A DNA stretch of 64,000 nt from Nakazawaea peltata (taxonomy: Eukaryota; Ascomycota; Pichiomycetes; Alaninales; Pachysolenaceae): NCBI GenBank assembly GCA_001599355.1, contig BCGQ01000001.1:1119135-1183134 (forward strand), in the 5' to 3' direction. Numbering within the stretch: the stretch's first letter is position 1; the number at the start of each line of letters is the position of its first letter. This document shows positions 57,901 to 64,000 of this stretch, piece after piece. The position numbers were made by a program, and so were the translations under genes. The notes under the pieces are model-generated. The model saw only the letters and a program-made list of their open reading frames with translations, was not told the DNA's origin and did no database searches.

Positions 57901-58497
57901 ACTTTCAAGGTTCTTTTATCTCAGAGACGTCGTTGGATCAACTCGACGGTTCATAACTTATTTGAATTGGTTTTAGTTCAAGATTTATGTGGTACTTTCT
58001 GTTTCTCCATGCAATTTGTTATTGCCATTGAGTTGATTGGTACTTTAATTTTACCTGCTCTGATTCTGTTCACATTTTACGTCATCATTTTCCTGATCGT
58101 GTCGTCACCTACTCCAGTTTTGACCTTAATTCTTTTGGCCATCGTTTTAGGACTTCCTCTGGTACTTGTGGTTGTTACTGTCAGTAGTTTGAAGTATCTT
58201 TTCTGGATGCTTTGTTATTTGCTTCTGTTACCTATTTGGAATTTCGTATTACCACTGTATCTGTATTGGAAATTCGATGATTTCAGTTGGGGAGACACCA
58301 GAAAGACGTCTAGTGACGTCAAGGGCAAACTGCTGGGACATGATGATGCAGACGGAGAGTTTGACGGATCTAAAATCGTACAAAAGAGATGGGTTGATTT
58401 TGAGAGAGATAGAATTAATGGAGTTGGATCAAGTGATGGCCCATATGTAGCACCATATGCTACGGTACCAGCAGGTGTATGGGATCCTTCTAGATAA
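54949..58497 (+). CDS. CHS3: Chitin synthase 3 (class IV)
   Basis: 1182 residues (yeast Chs3 1165). It makes most cell-wall chitin, including the septal ring and lateral wall. Seen: two N-terminal membrane segments around FITFWAPGPVLK and LLISIILYIAAIVAYITFGF, a large lumenal loop (NPFQNVNGNC-type FLFQNVNGNCKGLI), ARCLTEIVKVGVIDSSTLGCIAS, and the catalytic domain HTICLVTCYSEDLEGLRTT, PGNRGKRDSQI, LVLMVDADTRVYSDSLTHMVAEM, LCGETKI, CLPGCFSMYRIKSPKG, QRRRW at 992-996 and the tail FDDFSWGDTR. At least eight CTGs coincide with Ala in yeast Chs3 (for example NKAQSWVTAIQVFEYY, HHQAKAFE, PVLANPD, PKAACK). The CHS1-type and this synthase are both in the window. Confidence 0.97.
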   Translation: MSKRFSMNSVDPESGVNRKRSLVRPQRHPFSSTPITSNGGPAAGAGNAIQLQDISPARDSADYGQPALGKEIYGLNDERPKRSKSLRSKKGREDRSTALDLDETEKALLGDSSVGIDNSAAVALLKAKAQAKAKADKSEDKMSAWQFYCYVITFWAPGPVLKLFGFPTQSRQFAWREKILLISIILYIAAIVAYITFGFTATVCDTEITRLRNNQISSGYLIINGRAYDLTTSTHPKLLGISAGANILYPPINAGGKDLSFLFQNVNGNCKGLIKPRDNTTIPTDGEELAWYMPCNLFDQDGSSSPNFSTPYYNGWACHTSSSLRELYYGLDATGDVFFTWDDIKNSSRNLIVYSGDVLDMDLIDWLLTDDLEYPELFDMLRYDDMMLGYDVSMLLSSSEQRQLARCLTEIVKVGVIDSSTLGCIASKIVLYLSLIFILAVVFAKFFIACYFKWVMLKRQGYNQLSVKDMQQRERKLDSWSENLFTLGPIKDAPSRNNANTHKRVTSRMSMFGGPRSRQSLGGDKTFGSPFEEEIGANGAANGTIGISNSVYRPKYITMGTQTLKYAQEMAQQQAQPNRRSFYGVESSLGHSRNTSMIYGNPFDSNHSLLNIGGAAGSPAGAIDTLAVDIIHPDVVPQPPIDYEPFNYPLAHTICLVTCYSEDLEGLRTTFDSISTSDFPNSHKLIFVVCDGLIKGHGNDMSTPDIALSMMDDFVTPVDEVQLYSYVSVAQGTKRHNMAKVYAGFYKYDDATVPVEKQQRVPMVTVVKCGTSDEMSSSLKPGNRGKRDSQILLMSFLQKVMFDERMTLLEFELLANIWKVTGLMTDMYELVLMVDADTRVYSDSLTHMVAEMVKDPNIMGLCGETKILNKLQSWVTLIQVFEYYISHHQLKLFETVFGCVTCLPGCFSMYRIKSPKGQSGYWVPILLNPDIVEKYSENVVETLHQKNLLLLGEDRYLSSLMLRHFPKRKQVFVPKLCCKTVVPDTFKVLLSQRRRWINSTVHNLFELVLVQDLCGTFCFSMQFVIAIELIGTLILPALILFTFYVIIFLIVSSPTPVLTLILLAIVLGLPLVLVVVTVSSLKYLFWMLCYLLLLPIWNFVLPLYLYWKFDDFSWGDTRKTSSDVKGKLLGHDDADGEFDGSKIVQKRWVDFERDRINGVGSSDGPYVAPYATVPAGVWDPSR

Positions 58498-58538
58498 TAT
58501 TTAATATTTAACATTGCATTTATTAGTTTATTGGTAGT

Positions 58539-61500
58539 TTATATCAGTTGAAGTATCTCGGTAATGATCTCTGCTAACCCCTCGGATTTGTGTCCATACT
58601 TTGCCAGATTGAGTAAAAGTTGGTGCACAAGAATGGAATTTTTGAGTTTTTCTTCGTCGCAATTGCTGACAAACCGGAGATACCCGGTGAGAATAGTGCT
58701 TAATTCCTGAGCAAATAATGAAGGAAGTGGCAGCTTGTTGATGATCTGATTAAGAACTAAGAAACGACGAAGGGTGACGGCTAAACGGATTTGGAGGATA
58801 CTCAGCAGTTTAGAAGGAACGATCTGCGCAAGATCGATTATTTTATCGAGGTTCATCCGACGAATATCAAGTCTAGTAGATGGCATCATTTGATAGTCAT
58901 TATCACATATAGAGAGGATAGTTTGATCGGAATTATTATCGATAAGGAGTCTATCGACATCACCCAATTGATGCCAGAAACTTGCTTCGAAAACAATATC
59001 GATGAAACGAGGAAGTAACAGATCCAATTCTGGTACTTGACGATTATCGATAATGAGGTTATGTAAGAGGTGTAAATATTTAAGATCCACTTCTTCAACC
59101 ACTGGGTCTTGAGTGTTGTAGTTGCTCAAAATCAGTACAAGTTCGATAACCAAGGTCCAGAATTGGTGTTTTTCTTTGGAATCGGTGAATTGGAGCAGCA
59201 GCTGGTTCAAATCGGTCAATATATCGAGCGATTGTATCCAAAGAGCCGATTTTGTGGGGATCCCGATCGCGCGCGCACCGATCGGTTCGAAAAGAGACCT
59301 ATAAATTTTGAAAAGAACTGGGGCCGAGACCGTACCGGAGGGGAGTTGTTTTAATTGTGACTGTAATAAATCAATGGTTTTATGAGCTACCGAAACGAAG
59401 GTCGGGATCTTGACGGCATTCAAGCTGCGTTCGAGTTTCTCACGGATTTTGTCACGGGTATGGAAGGGAAGTGTTACAATTGAGGTGAGCTCTTGTAAGA
59501 GGAGGGAAGTAGTTGGGGAGGTAATTTTTTCTCTGGAGCTGCGCAGATCAGTGTCTTCTGGAGTCTCTTTCTGAGTGTCCGAGCCCTCCAGATCATCCTG
59601 ACCATCACCCCCACTCAACAACACAAGATTTGCATAGACAGATTCTTGTAACCTTGTAGTTCTTAATTTATCACTCGATAAATGATCCGGTAATACAGGA
59701 TACTTAATACACGAATTCAATACCCCAAGAAGCTCTTTATACATCTCAACAGTGACGATGCCGTGAGTATTCCAAAGTGGGAATAGAAGTGGGAACAAGT
59801 CCATGAGCAGAGTGAGCATTTCTTGATATAAATTAGGGGATACAAGATTGTAAGTAATTTTCACGGAAGTAAAGAACTGATATAAATCTTGAAGAATAGG
59901 TAATAAATGTTGATGAGAGCCCAGTTGAGGTAAAACTGTAACCAATTCCTTAACTAAACCATACACTTTCAAACTTAACTCATCACTTCCCAACATGATT
60001 AATCTTCTACAAAATTCTACTAATCCTCGCCAATATCTCACTTTCTCGTCTCCATCAACATTTGAAAATGAGCTGGAATACAATCTTACGAAACCATTTA
60101 ATGTTAAGTAGTAACAATCGTGGAAATTGTTTTTAGTGTCCAGTTTATCTGCTCTTTCGGCCAGCAGCACTTCAAACAATTCATGTTCGAATATAATGTC
60201 ATAGATTGATGACCAATATTTAGGTTCCATGATACTGTTGGACTCGAGGATATTAAAGAAGGTCTGGATAGATCCGTTACGGACTTGTAAACGAGGATCT
60301 GAACGGATACTTTCTGAAAGAGAATAGAGGGAGTAAATATAGAGGAGTTGAGGATCACTTGAGGATGATACAAGATCAGTGAGCAGAGAAGAGGTGGATG
60401 CGATGGCGGAGCCAACTCCAGATGAGTCATGTTCGCCAGAAGAATCGGTTTCTGTGGTATCTGCACTCGCACTTCTCAAGTAATCACTGATCAACCAATA
60501 ATAACTGATAGAATTCAATGAGATATTCAAATCGACCTCCTGAGATATAAAATTAGAAATACAATCTATCAGAATCTTCAATTGAGATCTAGGTAACGAA
60601 GATAAAAACTCGTCCAAAATCATCTTTAACAGATCAAAAGAAGAGTTAATTACAGGGACTCTTCTTTTGAGTAAAGCCGTAGAAACTGTGGAAGCTGTTG
60701 GACTCTCAAATGAAGTGTTAATGATATTAAATACAAGATCCCAATGTTGGAACCGAACTCCATATTGATCTAAAAGAGATTTCAAAGTGTCTAAAATCAT
60801 AGATTGAATCTCAAGATCACAATTTAACACAAATAACAGATCTATACCATCACGAGACAGGATAAGTTGAGAGATAAGACGGTCGAGAGAACTCAAGACT
60901 TTGAATTCGGTCAGTCCTGAAAGCTGAGGCAGTTTTCCAGAAGCAGCAAATCCTTCGGATGCCATATTTTGTACTACCATCATAAGATCTTTAGCAAGAA
61001 CCAACCTGATTTCTTGACCCAATTTACGATTACTGATAAGTTTATAATAATCATCCCAAATCAAGACCCAATTTTCTTCTGGTTGGATCAAGAATTTGAC
61101 AGCATTGATACATGAGATTTCCCTGATTTTGACATTGAACAGGATTCGATTGTATCGGCTGGGGACGATCTGGAATTTATGAGGCTCATTCTTCTTACTG
61201 GAAGGAATGATTGGTTGTCTATAGAAAGTGCCAGCAGTCATCATTTCATCTGAGAGCTGGATCAAAGCTTTAAGAATCTCGGTATATACAGAGACGGAAT
61301 AAAAATTGATATTTTCATAGAGTTTTTTCACAGAATGAGCTACTTGAGCAATATCCGACTCCGAAAGTGATGGCAGAGGTGCTGAATGGAGATGAGCCGA
61401 ACTTTGATTAGATTTCGAAGGTGAATGATGAATACTGGTCTCGGTGTCATCCCCTTCTTCATCGTCATTAGAAGCTCCATTGACAAAATATTCCATCCAT

Positions 61501-63413
61501 TGAACAGTAATGAAAATTAATCTCCAATTATCCCTCTTCAAAATCGTTCCTAAAGAAATCAGTAAACTGATCAAGACTCGGAAACAGACGACATTACGTG
61601 GGTTGATATTACGTGGGTAAACATTATTTGACAGGATCAGCAGAGCCGGTTGGAGTGCAGAGGAATTCTGAGTCAACAGTTGGTTGATAGTATTGACAAT
61701 ACTCTCTCCAATCGAATACATGGAATTCTTATACTGGAAGCCGGACTTGCCCTCAAGGTTTAGCGTCAGTTTGATGAGCAAATTCAAGAACAAGTCACGT
61801 GACTCGGTCTGTCCTACGATCCCGCTCAGTTGGCAGAATTTTTGGTATGCGCGGATGAGTCTGTCGAATAGCTCCTGATCCATGGTGGAAAAAAGAAGTG
61901 TGGAGTAAATGTTGTAAAGGTGGAGATGATTTTGGGAGATGATTTTGAGGGCGGTCGTGTGGGAAGTCCCATTTTGCGATTCGGTAAGGTTTGCCGTATA
62001 GTTGTATAAACCTTCACTAAAAGAGACCAAAGTGGAGAAAATTAAGTATAATAGGTAGGTTTCATGGACTTGAGGGGGGTCCAGTTTATCTAAAAGATCT
62101 ATGAATTGGATCTTTGCGGAGGATTTTGATTGAAAGAGACCTGGGAGTTCAGATTCGGAAGCCATTGGGGTGGAATTCGTTCCATTTGTTCCATTGGTTC
62201 CAGAAATAGATCTGGCTCGAGGTGCCGATTGTAAAATCTCTCCAGTATTCAATAAATACTTATTATCATTGATTAACTCCCAACAATTACCCCAAAATTC
62301 TTGAAATATCTTAGATTTGGGTTCATCTTGGTAATCAAATTCCATGAAATACAGGTCGATGAGCTCGAAATCCATGCAAACGGCCCTGAAGATCTCCAAA
62401 GCTAAGATTTTCTTCCAGAATGGAGATGATGAGTCTTTAGTTAAGACATGATTAAGAAGAGACAATATGACTTGAGTTTCCAATTTCAAATTGACAAACT
62501 GTTCTTTAATTAAGAGAAGAATTAACCTGGACAGACGAACCAAATTTAAAAAATTCTTGGAAGAACTGAAACATCTCAATAAGATGGGCACGATCTTAGT
62601 ACGTAAAAGATAACCTAATTCTTGATGGGATAAGAAGATCTGTCTGTTAGTCTTGATACAACTTTCGAGGATTTCGAAACCGAAATTCTCATTTATGACG
62701 GCTCCTTTCAAATACGTTGGGGGTTGATGTTGTTGTGGCAGTTGTTGCTGTTGTTCTAAGATACTACAAAGATCCAGAAGGATACGTTGACCGTCATACA
62801 GATTCAACCCCACCTTCAAACTACCATCGTCATCTATTGGCACCGTATATGATCTATCCAGCTCCATCATCTGATTATTTTCTTCGTCGTTTATCTTCTC
62901 AAATACAATATTAATCAATTGAGATAACGTAGCTGAGGCCGTATTAACGACAATATTGGATTTGGAATTCTGTAGTACCGAGCAAATCGAGAGCAACTTG
63001 AACAAATTCTTATCATTGATGAAGATGGAATAGTTTTGGAATAAGAATGGAAGGCATTGTAAGATTTTGAGTTGGATTTCCGCAGCCAAATTCGATGATT
63101 CGATGAACAGATCAAGTAAAAGTTCCAATTTTGTAATGGGGATGGATTCCGATAAGATCAATTTATGAAAGCATGATATCGAGATTGAGATATATTTGGG
63201 GTTCCGCGTCTGACACGATAATAAAAATGGGGTAATGAAGTCACCATTCTTACTCAAGTTCTTTAAGAACAGAGACTCAGAGGTGATGGAGCTGTTGTAT
63301 TTCTTTAAAACTTCTAGGGATTTTTCAGACAGTTGCTTGATATCGGCGTTTCGACGCTTACTTTCCGACAGTAAGTTTGAAAGCTCGAAATTGAGCTGGT
63401 TAATGGTGTTCAT
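58539..63413 (-). CDS. MON2: Mon2, Golgi/endosome trafficking scaffold
   Basis: 1624 residues from the ATG at 63413 (MNTINQLNFEL); an in-frame GTG upstream adds 10 codons and is not favoured. Yeast Mon2 is 1636. Large HEAT-repeat peripheral protein related to the BIG/GBF Arf GEFs but without the Sec7 domain; with Dop1 and Neo1 it acts at the late Golgi and in vacuole sorting. Seen: the DCB-like N-terminus (LSNLLSESKRRNADIKQLSEKSLEVLKK, NTASATLSQLINIVFEK), the HUS region (LTKDSSSPFWKKILALEIFRAVC), then helical repeats to the end. The only odd feature is length-preserving low-complexity Ser/Thr/Gly tracts near 410-430 (GTNGTNGTNST). Confidence 0.9.
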   Translation of the reverse strand: MNTINQLNFELSNLLSESKRRNADIKQLSEKSLEVLKKYNSSITSESLFLKNLSKNGDFITPFLLSCQTRNPKYISISISCFHKLILSESIPITKLELLLDLFIESSNLAAEIQLKILQCLPFLFQNYSIFINDKNLFKLLSICSVLQNSKSNIVVNTASATLSQLINIVFEKINDEENNQMMELDRSYTVPIDDDGSLKVGLNLYDGQRILLDLCSILEQQQQLPQQHQPPTYLKGAVINENFGFEILESCIKTNRQIFLSHQELGYLLRTKIVPILLRCFSSSKNFLNLVRLSRLILLLIKEQFVNLKLETQVILSLLNHVLTKDSSSPFWKKILALEIFRAVCMDFELIDLYFMEFDYQDEPKSKIFQEFWGNCWELINDNKYLLNTGEILQSAPRARSISGTNGTNGTNSTPMASESELPGLFQSKSSAKIQFIDLLDKLDPPQVHETYLLYLIFSTLVSFSEGLYNYTANLTESQNGTSHTTALKIISQNHLHLYNIYSTLLFSTMDQELFDRLIRAYQKFCQLSGIVGQTESRDLFLNLLIKLTLNLEGKSGFQYKNSMYSIGESIVNTINQLLTQNSSALQPALLILSNNVYPRNINPRNVVCFRVLISLLISLGTILKRDNWRLIFITVQWMEYFVNGASNDDEEGDDTETSIHHSPSKSNQSSAHLHSAPLPSLSESDIAQVAHSVKKLYENINFYSVSVYTEILKALIQLSDEMMTAGTFYRQPIIPSSKKNEPHKFQIVPSRYNRILFNVKIREISCINAVKFLIQPEENWVLIWDDYYKLISNRKLGQEIRLVLAKDLMMVVQNMASEGFAASGKLPQLSGLTEFKVLSSLDRLISQLILSRDGIDLLFVLNCDLEIQSMILDTLKSLLDQYGVRFQHWDLVFNIINTSFESPTASTVSTALLKRRVPVINSSFDLLKMILDEFLSSLPRSQLKILIDCISNFISQEVDLNISLNSISYYWLISDYLRSASADTTETDSSGEHDSSGVGSAIASTSSLLTDLVSSSSDPQLLYIYSLYSLSESIRSDPRLQVRNGSIQTFFNILESNSIMEPKYWSSIYDIIFEHELFEVLLAERADKLDTKNNFHDCYYLTLNGFVRLYSSSFSNVDGDEKVRYWRGLVEFCRRLIMLGSDELSLKVYGLVKELVTVLPQLGSHQHLLPILQDLYQFFTSVKITYNLVSPNLYQEMLTLLMDLFPLLFPLWNTHGIVTVEMYKELLGVLNSCIKYPVLPDHLSSDKLRTTRLQESVYANLVLLSGGDGQDDLEGSDTQKETPEDTDLRSSREKITSPTTSLLLQELTSIVTLPFHTRDKIREKLERSLNAVKIPTFVSVAHKTIDLLQSQLKQLPSGTVSAPVLFKIYRSLFEPIGARAIGIPTKSALWIQSLDILTDLNQLLLQFTDSKEKHQFWTLVIELVLILSNYNTQDPVVEEVDLKYLHLLHNLIIDNRQVPELDLLLPRFIDIVFEASFWHQLGDVDRLLIDNNSDQTILSICDNDYQMMPSTRLDIRRMNLDKIIDLAQIVPSKLLSILQIRLAVTLRRFLVLNQIINKLPLPSLFAQELSTILTGYLRFVSNCDEEKLKNSILVHQLLLNLAKYGHKSEGLAEIITEILQLI

Positions 63414-64000
63414 GGTGACTATCTGACAACAATAGAGTACCACTCAATAATATGGGAAATGTATGACACGGTATCGTATGAAAATGTATGGTGAGGTATG
63501 GTAATTGGAGTTGATATAGGGCGATTGGGCAATGTGTGTGGAATACAAGCTCGTATCGATATCGGAAGTAGTCAGAAACCAATAAATACCACTATCTACA
63601 AATGAAGTAAATGGTACCTTATCGATTGGTGAAGTGTCTTTTTCTAGAGAGTAGTGTATGAAATGCTAAAACGTTCAAATAAACGGATTAATATGGAGAA
63701 ATACAGAGCTCGGATAGGCGTTAGCAATTTATTAAAATGATAGGGCCAGTGGGTAGAGCAGTGGATCACTAACCACCAAGACTGACTATTAGGACACACT
63801 ATTAAGACTCGTTGGAGCAACCACTGAGCCACCACTGACCCTCACTACGCCGCCATCTCATACTCCACACTACTACTCTTCTACTCCCCTCAATTAACAT
63901 AATACATTAACTATACACTAACTTCTAAACACATGCTTACATGATGAACATACATAGAATAAAATCATACTAGTATCCTTTCTACGCTGTTGACTCTGGA
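63414..64000. promoter_or_regulatory. MON2 promoter and window edge
   Basis: 587 bp upstream of MON2. It includes a stretch (63741-63840) rich in CAGTGG/CCACTG words with a tRNA-like A box but no valid cloverleaf. No gene was supported, and the next gene lies outside the window. Confidence 0.4.

Noticed and set aside
63741-63840. tRNA-like stretch (TGGCTCAGTGG A box on minus, CCACTGG acceptor-like complement)
   Set aside because: No GGTTCGANTCC B box, no D- or anticodon stem of normal size and acceptor halves about 100 nt apart. The words CAGTGG/CCACTG simply recur.
1-64000. Transposon, LTR element, virus-derived element or CRISPR
   Set aside because: No transposase, reverse transcriptase, integrase or capsid-like protein and no long terminal or spaced repeats were seen on either strand.

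Overview
The window is nuclear DNA of a budding yeast (Saccharomycotina). It is compact, of moderate GC, with mostly single-exon genes and a few introns that carry the TACTAAC branch sequence. The most informative observation is the genetic code. In-frame CTG codons repeatedly fall where the protein family has an invariant or near-invariant alanine: Get3 D-A-F and E-A-L, several positions in Chs3, the S-D-A-K-A-S motif of an M20 peptidase, and I-N-A-A-F in an amino-acid permease. The organism therefore very likely decodes CUG as alanine and belongs to the Pachysolen/Nakazawaea/Peterozyma lineage. Every CTG below should be read as Ala; translating it as Leu gives wrong proteins throughout.

Layout. 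0-10.5 kb: DPH1 (diphthamide), SHQ1 (H/ACA snoRNP assembly), an unrecognised Ser/Pro/Gln-rich protein, a CAN1-type amino-acid permease, ASF1 and an NFKBIL1-like protein. 10.6-18.3 kb: RSM22 (mitoribosome), intron-bearing GSP1 (Ran), YHC1 (U1-C) and ATP14, a coiled-coil ADIP/Msd1-like protein and a small unknown. 18.6-28.7 kb: DUR3 urea transporter with a GATA-site-rich upstream region, an HNM1/UGA4-type permease, HAC1 with a recognisable Ire1-type non-spliceosomal intron, and RPL9. 28.7-30.8 kb: a long gene-free stretch. 30.8-43.5 kb: a class I-type chitin synthase, TIM22, SNU23, a 55-residue SERF/4F5 protein, TIF34 (eIF3i), a spliced BUG1-like golgin, TPP1 (DNA 3'-phosphatase), MRPS8, AIM36 and GET3. 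43.7-64 kb: POP6-like, an unknown, CAND1-like, a WKF-domain protein, an M20 peptidase, an unknown, CHS3 and MON2.

Shared themes. Growth and translation genes (RPL9, RSM22, MRPS8, TIF34, SHQ1/DPH1, GSP1, TIM22/SNU23, WKF gene) carry a GAAAATTTTTC-like element mostly about 60-135 bp upstream of the start, the ancestral RRPE / AATTTT 'rapid growth' element. Secretory-pathway and wall genes (HAC1, GET3, BUG1, MON2, CHS1, CHS3) are well represented. I saw no convincing transposon, LTR element, virus-derived element, CRISPR array, tRNA or rRNA gene. Alternative or intron-derived start codons were corrected by hand for RSM22, GSP1, YHC1, ATP14, HAC1, BUG1, MRPS8, AIM36, POP6, CAND1, MON2, the HNM1-like permease and the ADIP-like gene.
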